A stretch of DNA of 64,000 nucleotides from Aspidapion aeneum. Lineage: Eukaryota > Arthropoda > Insecta > Coleoptera > Brentidae. This document shows positions 33,253 to 44,933 of the stretch, in pieces; within the stretch, counting starts at the first letter, position 1; every line of letters begins with the position of its first letter. The translations under genes and the position numbers were made by a program. Under the pieces are notes generated by a model. It did no database searches. It was given only the letters and a program-made list of their open reading frames with translations, and had not been told where the DNA came from. The stretch is taken from positions 84,999,289-85,063,288 of the forward strand of contig OY755039.1 of NCBI GenBank assembly GCA_963576565.1. Reading direction: 5' to 3'.

Positions 33253-34833
33253 AATATATTAAAACTGTATCTCTGTAGATGCATTCCCTTATTATACAGA
33301 CGAATATGTATCAATAATTAAATATTGTATATACCACACGCAAGATATAATAGAATCCTCTTTCAGTAACACATCTACTGAAACAATGGAAAATCGGTGT
33401 AATCATCGCTTACTTGTTTTAATATTTAACATGAAAAATATAGCGGACAGCTGACACTGACTTCCTACGTTTTTATTAAACATTTCCTAGTGACATTTGG
33501 AGAGTTAAATCATATACATAATATTCCAATACCCACGGTAACTGCCCATTCATGATGCAAACATGAGGGCCTTGGGGTCTTTAAGCAAACGAGACCTGAT
33601 TGGTTGCTTTCAAAGACATATGCATATTATTTCCATATAGTACGTATTGTTGCAATACCTACGGTACCTTACGATGCAGAATTCAAACACATTTGAAATA
33701 GCAATATCACTGGACACTAAGTCTATCCTTTTTGCGATCATTAAGTCAAAATGTCCTGATTGTTTATACTTTACACATGCATATTATTTTATTCGTGTAT
33801 CGTCATGTCAAATGATCGGCTCACAGTTGACAAAAACTCTATCTATGTAAATTTGGTATCTGTGCATTTTTCGGACCTTTATTTCTAAATGTTTGCATCA
33901 AACGCAAACCATTGTGTAAATAGGTAACAGGCAGTATTAGAATATTACGTATATGGTTTAAATATGGCTGCATTTTTAAACCAAATCTATATTTTTTTTA
34001 TTTATCTTTAAGTTTTGTGTGGATATAATGTCATTGCTACAACAAAAAGGGATGACATGCCATCCTTAACCAAAATTTAGACTTTTAGATCCAGAACTTT
34101 AAAAACCTAGGACTTTAGACCCTTTAGTAAATACTGGTGTTAAATTTTTGCCAGTTATTGTCAGATTTATACTGAAACCTTTCTTATATTTATAAGGACA
34201 TTTATTCGTCACTTCGGACCCCACAATAAAATTTATTTAACTAATTTATGTAAAATAACAAGCTGCGGTCCCAAAAGTTTTAAATCCCGCGATGCCTCAA
34301 AGTTTCAAGTATTTTTCCAGCTGTTTGCGTTCATCGAATGTTCGTATATGTTCTCCAAAGGCGGATCTACAAGGGGGCCTGAGCCCTAAGTTTTCTTCAG
34401 TTAAATGATAATATCGTAGGACAAAAAAAAAACGACAAAAAAAATTACAACTTTCGAACGAGCACTTTTCAGTGAATAAATATTTTTTTGTCTATAACAG
34501 TAGCGCCTGACTCAATGGCATAGGTGAGGTGCTGCTTTATTTGTTTTCCAGACCAAATTTAATAATCTAAAAATCCAAAACAGGAAAAAAAAAATAAAAA
34601 TTGCAGCCGCGCCGCGTCAGCAAAACCAAACGAGCGATTGGTTAACTTATTACCTATTAACCCAAAAAAAACACAGCGAGCGTTCCCCGCCGCGGATTCT
34701 GTACTCTCTTTTTATATTTTGCAATTAGCAGGCAACAAAACATATCTAGAGAATGCGGGCCCAGCGTACAGACAAGCATGTTGAAGCGATTTTTTTTTCG
34801 TTTGCCTGTGTCTACTCGGTATGCCGCGGGGTG
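33253..34833. other. Interval without gene
   Basis: Short frames (for example 33647-33850) have no recognisable domain. Text at about 34358-34385 (GGCGGATCTACAAGGGGG) resembles the end of a hAT/P-type repeat, unpaired. Confidence 0.35.
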
Positions 34834-34839
34834 AAGGGG

Positions 34840-35310
34840 TGTTAGCTCCCGCTAAATTTCGCGGTTGTTTATATATATTTTTAAAAACACACAACTGTAT
34901 GAAGGACAAAGCGCATTTCGCGTATTTGGACATGCGCATCAACAACCAGTGAGATCCTTGTCAATCGCCTAGAGAAAATGGCGTGATAATTTCGTTCTCC
35001 AACTATTTCAAATATCTACACCTGAAAGTGCTCGATTTTTGTGTACTGAAGCATAGAACTAGAAACTTCAGCCCTTCAGCTACGTGGTGACATCATTAGA
35101 TCCATTCAGGGGCCCCTTGGAACGAGGAGAAAGTGGCTGCAAAACTGGTGAGTGCATTTGTTCTGATTACCGTTGTGTGACACCAATATTTTACCTATGG
35201 ACGTTTGATTATTTCGTAATTCATATCAATATTTATGTTGGTTCGCGCTTTCATTAATTAAAATATTTACAGTCCATTGCATTTAACGTTTTTCTAACCG
35301 TGGACTAACA
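34840..35310 (+). repeat. 5' LTR of BEL-2
   Basis: Begins TGTTAGCTCCCGC and ends GTGGACTAACA. It contains a GGTGAGTGC splice-donor-like site at about 35148. Confidence 0.92.
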
Positions 35311-35689
35311 TAAAGTGCTCCTTCGACCGAATTATTTTAAATAATAAATCCATACCACGGTATTAATAATTATTTGCAAGCCGAATAATAACAGGGCGGT
35401 TCAAGGACGCATCGTATTTGAAACGTCGAGTCGAGAAAGTCGTCGGTGTGGTGCGTGCAGGACACGTGTCTAGCGCGTGGTCATTCAGTAAACAAAGCGA
35501 GTAGGAATCAAAACAAACAAAACAAACGTTCAGTGGTGTACCATATCATTTCGATATTTAAAACAATTTTCATCAATTGCGATAAATTAGTGCATATTTT
35601 CGACAATTCGTCATTTTTCTATTTCAGAAGCATTACTTTAGCGTTAATTGTATATTTACCGACAATTTCGTCATTTCAAAGGTAAAATC

Positions 35690-37030
35690 ATGTCTGTCAA
35701 AAAAGCCGTACAAAAACGCAAGGGTTTTTTATCTGCGATCACCGAGTGTTATGTGTTGTCACAGAACGCGGAAAAGGACGAAAGAGCGAGAAACGAGTTT
35801 CAAGTGAGGTATTCCGATTTGGATGAAACCTTCGATAAATGCATGCTGGCGCATAATGACGTCATTATGTTGATAGACGACTCGGACGATGAGGAGTTTA
35901 AAACGCAGGATGCGATCCTTTCAGAAGCTCGTAAATATTTTTATGCGTGTAAGGGGGTTTACTCTAAAATATTTCCGGTTGAGGCCCCATCCTTTTCGGG
36001 ATCATATGTTCGACAAAACGAATCTGAAACTCCAAAACTCAAAGAGTTAGGTATTCCCATATTCCGAGGTGATAAAAAATTATGGCCAAGCTTTTTCGAT
36101 CTTTTTAATAACATTATAGATCAAAATCAAAGTCTAAGTAACGTTCGAAAACTTCAATATTTATTTTCATATCTCGAGGATGAGCCTTTAAAATTGATAT
36201 CAGGGATTAGCTTATCTGATCAAAATTATAAAATTGCTTATGACAAATTAGTCAATAGATATCAAAACAAGCGAGATCTCGCAAATGATGCTTTAAGCTC
36301 AATTATGAACTCCACCTTAAAAAACGAGTCAGCTAGAGAATTGTGTAATTTAATTGACACCTTTTCTGAATCCCTAGAAATTTTAAAATCACTTAGCTTT
36401 GACGTTGACAGTTGGGACTTTATTATTTTTTTCATTTTATAAGAAAAATTGGATATTCCAACGCCTTCAAATTTCGAAATGAGTCACGCCAATACTAATA
36501 CCGAAATTCCCACTTTTCAGTCACTTTTTCAATTTCTAGAAAAAAGATGTAAAGTTTTGGAATCACTTCCTCAATCAACAGCACCCAAAAAGGTGCCTAT
36601 ATATCAAAAATCAAATTCTATGCAAAATCAGTCTGGGCAAAAGCCTACCTATCAAAATTCAAATTCTATGCGAAATCAGTTTGGGCAAAAGCCTACCTAT
36701 AAATCATCCAATTCGCCTTTTATAGGACTGGCTGGCACCTCAACTAATTCAAGTACGGGAATAAAATGTTTCCGGTGTAATCAAGGTCACGTGCTTTCGA
36801 AATGTCAAACATTTCTTGATCTCTCACCTATCGATCGCCTATCTTTCGTCAAGCAGAAAAAATTATGTCTAGCGTGTTTTAATCCCCTGCATGGCGTAGA
36901 TACGTGCAAATCAAAATATTCATGCAGGACTTGCAATAGTAAAAGGCACCACACTTTAACTCATATCTTAGAAACTAATCAAGAGTCTGGAAGCCAAGAT
37001 ACTAGTCATTCACACACCACCTGTCAATAA
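35690..37030 (+). pseudogene. gag: BEL-2 gag with one nonsense codon and a frameshift at its end
   Basis: Start at ATG 35690 (MSVKKAVQKRKGF), as in BEL-3; the upstream extension to 35648 starts at TTG and lies in the leader. TAA at 36440-36442 interrupts the gag core; the frame continues directly after it (EKLDIPTPSNFEMSHANT). A tandem duplication of a NSMxNQxGQKPTYxxSNS stretch (about 36615-36705) is absent from BEL-3. Zinc knuckles CFRCNQGHVLSKC and CLACFNPLHGVDTC follow, with a third cluster CKSKYSC..CNSKRHH. The frame ends at 37030; protease continues in the -1 direction. Confidence 0.85.
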
Positions 37031-38569
37031 TCTTCATGTGTCATTAAATGCCTCAGGACCTTCAAGTACCTTTCTTTTATGCACCGCCATAATAGATGTT
37101 ATGGACGGTTGCGGAAATTTTCAACCCGTAAGAGCACTGCTTGATTCTGGATCACAGACAGTATTCATCAGTGAAAAGTGTATTCAGCGTCTTAATCTTC
37201 CTAGGCGAAGTTACACCACTGAAATATTCGGATTAAATCAGATGTCTTCTTTCACTTCCAAAGGGCTCGTTCAATGTCACATTAAGCCACAAGGACAAGT
37301 CACTCCTTTACTTAATTTCGAAGCAATTGTTGTTCCACAACTATGTTTCAATATGCCTACATTCTCTTTGAACGATAATCAGTGGAAACACTTGCAAAAC
37401 CTTAAACTTGCCGACCCATCTTATTTCAAATCTAGACCTGTGGACCTGGTTATTGGTTGCGAGCTATTCGCACAGATATTCAAGGAGGGCAGGGTTCTTG
37501 GACAGGTAGGGCAGCCTTCAGCCCTTGAAACTATCTTTGGCTGGGTCGTCATGGGAAAGGTTGACGAAGTAGGTAGTCTTACGGAACGAACCAGTTGTTT
37601 TTTAACGAGTCATTCACCTCCTTTAGAGGTCATTCTCCCTAGGTTTTGGGAAATCGAACATTTGCCTAAAAAACAAATCTTATCAAAGGAAGAAAAACAG
37701 GCAGAATCAATTTTTACTGCTAGTGTAGTACGGCAACCGAGCGGTAGATTCATGGTAGATCTTCCGTTTAAAGACAAAATAAACCCTGACCTAGGAAATA
37801 CTTATCCGCAAGCTTATCGTAGATTTTTACTTCTAGAAAATAGATTAATCAAAAATCCTGATCTGTACACTGCCTATTCAAGTTTCATGCAAGACTATAT
37901 CGATTCTAATCATATGAGTTTAGTTTTATCTAGTCAACCAAAGGTCGACGTGTCGTGTTTTTTAGCACATCATTGCGTACTAAAGCCGGAAAGCTTAAGT
38001 ACAAAATTAAGGGTAGTCTGGGATTGTTCGGCAGTCACCCCAAAAAATATTAGTCTCAATGACACATTGTTATCTGGACCGAAACTTCAAAGGGATATTG
38101 CTTCTTTACTCCTTACGTTTCGTCTTAATCCTATTGCCTACATTGCTGACATCAAACAGATGTTCCGTCAAGTCCTTATCAAAGGATATTGTGGAGGTTT
38201 TCTCCACAGGACCCACTTTCAGTGTGGGAACTTTCTACTGTAACTTTTGGCATGACATGCTCACCTTTTCTAGCCATGCGTACCTTAAATGAGCTGGCAG
38301 AGAGAGAAAAGGAACGTTTTCCTATGGCTAGTACTGTTCTAAAAACGTCAATCTATATCGACGATATCTTGGGAACTAGCCCTTCGCTTTCTGAAGCTCT
38401 CTCCCTTCAAACAGAACTCAATGATTTGTTGAAGTCGGGAGGATTTGAACTTAAAAAATGGGCAAGCAATTGTCCTGAGTTATTGGCAACATTGCCAGAG
38501 TCCGATGGTCAAATGCCTCTCTCTTTCGACAAGGAGGAACCCCACTTTATCAAAGTTTTAGGACTTTAA
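37026..38569 (+). pseudogene. pol: BEL-2 protease and reverse transcriptase, frameshifted
   Basis: The first segment (about 37026-38185) reads NNLHVSLNASGPSSTF and contains the protease motif LLDSGSQTVF and the RT finger and palm start (YIADIKQMFRQVLIK). Around 38180 a short deletion removes about nine residues between FRQVLIK and ILWRFSPQ (judged against BEL-1) and changes frame. The second segment holds FGMTCSPFLAMRTL and the catalytic YIDD (SIYIDDILGT, near 38350). It ends at TAA 38567-38569 inside the GL-WHP motif. No functional RT could be made. Confidence 0.85.
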
Positions 38570-40933
38570 TGGCATCCAAAAAACGACATTTTTTCTTATC
38601 AATGCCGAATGAAGGACAAACCCCCAACCAAACGTTCTATTTTATCTATCATAGGGACAATCTTCGATCCCTTAGGTTTTCTTTGTCCCTTGTTGCTACA
38701 ACCAAAATTTATTTTGCAACAGTTGTGGATATCGAAAATAGGCTGGGACGAAGAACCAGATTCTTCTATCATCGACTCTTGGAACAAACTTCGTTCTGAA
38801 TTCCCGCTTCGTTCCAATTTTCAATTATCCCGACAAATCAAACTGTCAAAAACCAATACCTGTCAAATCATCGGCTTCTGTGACGCTTCAATTCGAGGCT
38901 ACGCAGGCGTCGTATATTTTCGTGTAGAAGAGGAAAATAATATATCTGTTTCTCTTATATCTGCAAAATCTAGGGTCGCGCCTATAAAGTCACAAACTTT
39001 GGCTAGGCTAGAACTCCTAGGCGCATTTCTTTTAAGCGAATTAATTGACTTCGTTTTATCTAGCTATGAAGTAAAAATAACTTTTACAAATATCGTTACT
39101 TTCTGCGATTCGCAAGTCGTATTGCACTGGCTTTCATCCCCTCCTAATCGCTGGCAAACCTTTGTTGGAAATCGAGTCAGTAGAATCCAAGAAATCATTC
39201 CCTCAAACTCGTGGCGCTACATTCCTTCTGCTTTGAATGCAGCCGATATTGCGTCACGAGGGGCCACCCCTTCACAGCTCATGTCACATGACATGTGGTG
39301 GAACGCACCGTCGTTTTTGTGGTCTCCCGAAAACGAATGGCCCGATTTTCATAAATCAAAAATGCCGATTGATTTCGGAGATATTAATCTGGAGGAAAAG
39401 CCAAAAGTCTGTTGCAGTGCGATAATTGATGTCAACTTCTTAGATCAGCTTCTTATCAAATATTCCTCTATATCAAAAATTCAACGTATCATTTGTTATG
39501 TCCTTCGAATAGTTAACCTTTTTCAAAACCATTCCTATCAAAAACCCACTAAGCCGCCGGACCAAAAAGTTATTTTTGAGAATATTGTTTTTCCTACCAC
39601 CGGTGAGATGCAAAGTGCGTTACACCTTCTTATCAAACGCGTGCAAGGTTCTTGTTTTTCTGAGCTTTTTTCCGCGTTATCTAAGGATAAACCCATACCG
39701 AAACCGTTGCGAAAACTTTCACCTTTTCTTGATGAGAATAATATCATTAGAGTCGGTGGCAGATTACAAAAATCTGACCTTTTGTCTTATTCTGCAAAAC
39801 ACCCCGTCTTACTTTCGAGTGACCATCGTTTAACTACTCTTCTTATCGAGTCCGCTCATCGACAATATCTTCATCCTGGGTTTAAAACATTACATAATCT
39901 GCTTTTACAGCAATTTTGGATATTATCTGCCAGACGGGCAATTCAAAGAACCATATCCAAGTGCTTGCAATGTTTTAGAATCAACCCTAAACCCTATAGA
40001 CCGCCCATAATGAGTTCACTTCCCGCTCATCGAATCAATCAACTTAAACCTTTTTCGAGTGTAGCTATCGACTTTTGTGGACCTTTCTTTGTGATTCCTC
40101 ATCGTTACCGTGGTTGTAAAGCTTTCAAATCGTATGTCTGTGTGTTTGTCTGTACGGCCACACATTGCGTGCATTTGGAATTAACCATGGAACTGTCCAC
40201 CGAAGGGTTCGTAGGTGCATTCCATCGATTCATTTCCAGACGCGGAAGCGTGACGCAATGCTGGTCAGATCAAGGCAGTAATTTTATAGGGTTTCGTAAC
40301 CAATTACTGGATTACGCAAGAAGTGCTGCCACCAGACTTTCTATTCGTTGGCATCTGGGACCTCCTCTCAGTCCACATTTCAATGGCCTGGCAGAAGCTG
40401 GCGTCAAAAGTTTTAAAACTCACTTTGTACGAGTTGTCGGCGACCAGAAGTTGTCTATCATGGAGATGTCCACCCTTACCTGTCGCATAGAAGCCGTACT
40501 TAATAGTCGCCCTTTATCTCCTGCCTCTTCAGACCCACACGATCTTCAACCTCTTACCCCTGGGCATTTTTTGACACTTGAACCCCTTAATTCAGAAATT
40601 CCGGAGTCAGATTTGTCCGAGGTTCCCCTAAATCGGCTCTCGAGATGGCAACTAATCCAAAAACTACATAATGATTTTTGGAAACGGTATTCTATAGAGT
40701 ATTTGCATACGCTACAACAGCGACACAAGTGGGCTGATTCGTCCCCAAATATCAAATTAAATGATTTGGTTATCATAACAAGTGATCACATTCAAACGCC
40801 TTTGAAATGGCCGGTCGGTCGGGTCATCGAACTGCATCCCGGCGGGGACGGTCAGGTGCGTGTTGTGACGGTACAAATGGTTACCGGTGTTTATAAGCGG
40901 CTAGTTGTAAAACTGTGCCTCTTGCCAAATTAA
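38570..40933 (+). pseudogene. pol: BEL-2 RNase H and integrase part
   Basis: It continues the frame of the preceding RT segment directly after the TAA and stays open for about 787 codons. The GTG/ATG near 38609 is not a family start. Regions: connection domain (IGTIFDPLGFLCPLLL), RNase H-like GFCDASIRGYAGVVYF and ALNAADIASRG, integrase zinc region (ending CLQCFRINPK), core with VAIDFCGPFF, WSDQGSNFIG and HFNGLAEAGVK carrying the D, D and E positions, and a BEL-type C-terminal domain ending LVVKLCLLPN. This stretch is itself uninterrupted. Confidence 0.87.
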
Positions 40934-41168
40934 AAGTAATTTTAATTTTCTACCTTTTACCGGGTATTACAATAGGTTTTTTTTATTTTTAATTTTTTTT
41001 TGAATTTTTTGTTTGTTTGTTTTGCCTTTTTTCGGGATTTCGTTATCTCTAAATAAACTTACGATACTTATCTATTTTCACTCATTTATATTTATCGGTC
41101 AATTCTTTTTCTTATATCTATATCTGTCCGGTTGAGATTCTTAAATTGTGTGTTTTGGAGGGCAGTTA

Positions 41169-41639
41169 TGTTAGCTCCCGCTAAATTTCGCGGTTGTTTA
41201 TATATATTTTTAAAAACACACAACTGTATGAAGGACAAAGCGCATTTCGCGTATTTGGACATGCGCATCAACAACCAGTGAGATCCTTGTCAATCGCCTA
41301 GAGAAAATGGCGTGTTAATTTCGTTCTCCAACTATTTCAAATATCTACACCTGAAAGTGCTCGATTTTTGTGTACTGAAGCATAGAACTAGAAACTTCAG
41401 CCCTTCAGCTACGTGGTGACATCATTAGATCCATTCAGGGGCCCCTTGGAACGAGGAGAAAGTGGCTGCAAAACTGGTGAGTGCATTTGTTCTGATTACC
41501 GTTGTGTGACACCAATATTTTACCTATGGACGTTTGATTATTTCGTAATTCATATCAATATTTATGATGGTTCGCGCTTTCATTAAATAAAATATTTACA
41601 GTCCATTGCATTTAACGTTTTTCTAACCGTGGACTAACA
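41169..41639 (+). repeat. 3' LTR of BEL-2
   Basis: 471 bp, three substitutions against the 5' LTR by eye. Followed by AAGGGG. Confidence 0.92.
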
Positions 41640-41710
41640 AAGGGGTCCGTTGGTTGTCATGACAACGTCGCATGTTTTCGCGGGGCAAAGGTTCAGGTGT
41701 TGACCCTTGT

Positions 41711-41885
41711 GTTGCGTATATAGAAAAAAGTTTCGGGGTGGGCCCAAGACAGTTTTAAGGGGGGCCCCGAGACCCTGTGAGGCCGTATTTTATGCTATTT
41801 TATGTTTGTATTCATGAAATATATGGAAAATATCTAAAAAAATCTTAGTTTCCGGGGGGACCCGCCCCCCGTATATACGTCACTG
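41711..41885. mobile_element. Second copy of the hAT-like MITE
   Basis: Inverted and diverged relative to 1462-1641. It keeps GCGTATATAG at one end and GTATATACGTCACTG at the other, plus the internal GTTTGTATTCATGAAATATA. One end has lost its CAG. No TSD could be confirmed. Confidence 0.55.
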
Positions 41886-42387
41886 CCGGTCACAGTAAAC
41901 GGCTCGGTTAGTTCGCCTTGGTTTCCTGGCAATCTGTGGGTCCGCGTATGGTTTACATTCGGTTCTGTTTCGGTTTTTATTATAATTATTTTGCATAATG
42001 TTCTCTGTGTACGATGCAGTGTATGCTTTACTGGAAAAACAGTTTTCGAAATGGAACGACGATGACAAAATATTTCGACAACTTCATATTTATTATAGCA
42101 GACTAAATCCAATATGAACCTTCACGAAGGATCTCTGTTTTTTACCAAGATGCTTCTCATTTCATTGAAATCGATTCAGCAACAATGAATTTGTGAAAAA
42201 ATCTAAAAAAAGACAAAAATAACAAAGTAATGTAATTAAGACAAAAATTATTATTCTTATTTAATTTCAATCCTGTCAGCTATTTTGTATTTCAAGAGGA
42301 AGGTAAATTTTGATAATTTTTTTTATGGACCAATCAATCTTTCCCACAATGCTTTTTATTTCATTGAAATCGGTTCAGTTATAATAC
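41886..42387. other. Interval without gene; imperfect direct duplication
   Basis: TTTCATTGAAATCG(A/G)TTCAG occurs at about 42159 and 42359, each after a similar AC(A/C)A(A)TGCTT context, so an approximately 200-bp direct duplication is likely. Small frames have no support. Confidence 0.4.
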
Positions 42388-42792
42388 TGTTACAAATTTA
42401 AGTTATTTAAATTTTATAATTGGAATTTATTTAGGTTTAGTGTAGTATTAGGTTGATTTATCTTAAGGTTGTATTCTTAGTCTAGGTTTTAGTTGCGTTA
42501 TCTGTGACTTGCGGTCCATATAATACTAGAACTTTCCGGACGTCGTAGGCTGCCGGAAAGTTCGAGAGAGATGGACGATCCTATATATAGGGCCGGGGTC
42601 GTGCACCAGTTAGTCAGTCACAGATAACATGCTGAGTGGTCGTGAGATATTAACACGAAGTTAATAGACCGATTATAGTGGTGAATTATTAGCAAGTTTA
42701 AGTGCGTGTTTTTGTACATAATTGGTGAAAATAAATTGACGTATCGTTTTCAACAATTGCGAGTTTTAATTTGTCGTTGTGAACCCGTAACA
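42388..42792 (+). repeat. 5' LTR of the Gypsy element
   Basis: 405 bp. It contains a core promoter at 42529-42618 and AATAAA near 42729. Against the 3' LTR it has an extra ATCTTAAGGTTGTATTC-like segment near 42470. Confidence 0.92.
42529..42618 (+). promoter_or_regulatory. LTR core promoter with two HSE-like motifs, TATA box and initiator
   Basis: Two GAAnnTTCnnGA motifs (GAACTTTCCGGA at 42529-42540, GAAAGTTCGAGA at 42556-42567) form the arms of a 10-bp inverted repeat (AACTTTCCGG / CCGGAAAGTT). GAGAGAGA follows at 42564-42571. TATATATA lies at 42582-42589 and TCAGT, an arthropod-type initiator, at 42614-42618, about 32 bp downstream. The order HSE, GA repeat, TATA, initiator resembles insect heat-shock promoters. 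HSF control is inferred. Confidence 0.65.
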
Positions 42793-42794
42793 AT

Positions 42795-42812
42795 TGGTGT
42801 CAGATGTGAGAT
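42795..42812 (+). other. Primer-binding site of the Gypsy element, tRNA-Leu-like
   Basis: TGGTGTCAGATGTGAGAT begins 2 bases after the LTR. It resembles the complement of the 3' end of eukaryotic tRNA-Leu (TGGTGTCAGAAGTGGGAT type), with two mismatches. Confidence 0.6.
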
Positions 42813-42826
42813 TAAAAGAAATAAAT

Positions 42827-43640
42827 AGTGCAAAGACTATCCTTACACAGTACCACCGGCTAGGACAATTAAAAAGAAGAGCAGTAAGTGATTTTGCCAG
42901 AATATTCGGAACTGAATAGTGCAAAGACTACCCTTACATAGTACCACCGGATAGGACAATTGGACAGAAAAACAGTAAGTGATTTTTCCAGAATATTCGA
43001 AGAAGTTCGATATTGTTTTATTCAAAAACTAAAAGAGATATTTAAGAACCGACTTCGACATTAACTTTACAGTCCAAAAATTGATAATTAGAGAGATTTT
43101 CTAGAATATTCTATAACATTCTACGACGTTCTATTCAAAAACTAGAAGAGATATACAAATACCGACTTCGACATTAGATTAGTAATTTTAAAAGTAAGAA
43201 TCAGAAAGAATTTCTAGAACATTCCATCACTTTCTACGACGCTCTATTCGAAAACCAGAAGAAATATCCAAAAAAGAGACTTCGACATTAGCTTAGTAAT
43301 TTCAAAAGTAAGAACTAAAAAGAATTTCTAGAAGATTTCATAACATTCTACGACGTTCTATTCAAAAACTAGAAGAGATATACAAATACCGACTTCGACA
43401 GTAGCTTAGTTATTTTAAAAGTAAGAATTAGAAATTATTGCTAGAATATTCCATAACATTCTACGACGGTCTATTCGAGAACCAAAAGAGATAATCAAAA
43501 AGTGACTTCTACATTTGCCTAGTAGCAGAAAGAGTAGCATTTACCAGTATATTCCAGAACATTCCATTAGGTTCTATTTAAGAATTGGAAGAGATATTGA
43601 AAAACCGACTTCGACATTCGCTTTATAGCCCTAAAATAGA
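42827..43640 (+). repeat. Repetitive leader of the Gypsy element
   Basis: Two units of about 85-90 bp start near 42827 and 42917 (GTGCAAAGACTA...CCTTACA). About six units of about 115 bp follow between 43018 and 43640, each with CGACTTCGACATT and a TTCTAGAATATTC-like block. It contains no long reading frame. Confidence 0.85.
42986..43564. promoter_or_regulatory. Array of HSE-like motifs in the leader repeats
   Basis: Perfect TTCnnGAAnnTTC lies at 42986-42998, 43099-43111, 43212-43224 and 43552-43564. Two-module or one-mismatch versions lie near 42898-42908, 43326-43339 and 43439-43451. The spacing follows the repeat period. TTCnnGAAnnTTC is the textbook HSF binding pattern. They may act as a downstream enhancer or be a by-product of the repeat; function is inferred. 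Confidence 0.5.
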
Positions 43641-43667
43641 CGTTTTAAGTGATTTATCAGGAAGTTG

Positions 43668-44933
43668 ATGCTTACTAGACAAAGATCGGCCAAGATGGAA
43701 GATTTAACTAAAATGATGCAGGCTCTAGCAGCTCAAATAGCTCAAAACCAGGGCGATATGAAACACACCATGGATGACATGAAGCAGACCATGGAACAAA
43801 ACCAGAACGATTTGAGACAGACCATTGCACAAAACCAAAACGATATGAGATGGACATTTGAAGAAAGATTAGATGGTATGCAAGAAAACTTCGACCAAAT
43901 AAAGAGCAACTCCGAACAGCTGAGATGAGAATTTAAGGTAGCAACAGAAGGTCTTAAGGAAGAAATAACTCAAAGAATGCAGAATGTAGAAGAAAAGGTG
44001 CAAAACAAATTGCAGAATGTTGAAGAAAAAGTGGAGACCAAACTACAGAATGTTAGGGAAGAAGTTTTTCAAACCATGGAAGAAAAATTCCAGGACATGT
44101 CAAAGCAGTTTATACAGCTTCAGAAAGAACACAACAAAATAAAAACTCAGGGATATGTTGTGAATTCCAACCAAAACATTAAGCCTCCAAATTTTGATGG
44201 TACGTCTTCCTGGTCTACCTACAAACAACAATTTGAAGCTGCCGCCGCTGCAAATAGTTGGAACGATGACGAAAAAGCTAGAGCTTTGTTAGTAGCTCTA
44301 CGAGAACCTGCTCTTGGACTTTTACGGTCTATTCCAGCGGAACAAAAACAGAGTTACAATGCTTTAGTGGCAGCTTTAGAAAGAAGATATGGAGATGAAC
44401 ATTTACGAAATTTGCATTGGTCAGAATTAAATATTCGCCAACAAAGAGCAGGGGAGTCATTACAAGAGTATGAAGCGGATATCAGGAGGCTGATGTACTT
44501 GGCTTACCCAGATATGCCAGAAAATTACAGAGATCCCTTTACGGTAGATCGCTTTATTAACGGCTTGCGAGACACGGACTTAGCAAAGTTACTTCGTCGA
44601 GAACGCTTCCATAACAGCAGTGAAGTGTTGATTCGAGCCCTTGAAATTGAATCATCAAATAATATGTCCAGGCCAAAAGTAAGAGCTGTTTCAATTCAGG
44701 AGGGAGAAGAAATGAGCACTGGAGAGGAGGTCAACTTAAAAACGCTAAACCAACTGTTTCAGTCACTGATAGAGAAGATTGATTCTTTGAAGGAAAGTAG
44801 ACGATCCCCTCCAAATGTAAAGTGTTTCAGATGCGGACGTACAGGGCATATTCAACGCGATTGTCGTGTCCAAATGAGGTCTCGCTCACCATCTACTGGG
44901 ACAGAGTACCGAAGAAGAGATCAGGAAAACTAA
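43668..44933 (+). pseudogene. gag: Gypsy gag with one in-frame TGA
   Basis: Start chosen at ATG 43668 (MLTRQRSAKMEDL); the preceding codon is TTG. TGA at 43926-43928 interrupts after 86 codons, and the same frame resumes at once and runs to 44933. The N-terminal part is coiled coil with heptad-like repeats (QNQNDLRQTI; NVEEKV repeated). A Gypsy-type capsid follows (FDGTSSWSTYKQQFEAAAAA ... VAALERRYGDEHL ... FINGLRDTDLAKLL). One zinc knuckle, CFRCGRTGHIQRDC (C-x2-C-x4-H-x4-C), lies near 44822. Gag forms the particle and binds RNA. The pol frame overlaps the end by about 110 bases in the -1 frame, so Pol was presumably made by frameshifting. Confidence 0.87.

Larger units (their letters stand above)
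34840..41639 (+). mobile_element. BEL/Pao LTR retrotransposon BEL-2, coding region broken
   Basis: A 6800-bp element with 471-bp LTRs (34840-35310, 41169-41639) and TG...CA ends. The 6-bp direct repeat AAGGGG flanks it (34834-34839, 41640-41645). The LTRs differ at three positions by eye, all near 34984 and 35235-35260 and their counterparts. Coding order is as in BEL-1, but gag-pol carries two nonsense changes and two frameshifts. Same family as BEL-3. Confidence 0.92.

Noticed and set aside
38189..38569. 126-codon frame as a separate gene
   Set aside because: It is the RT palm segment of BEL-2 displaced by a small deletion.
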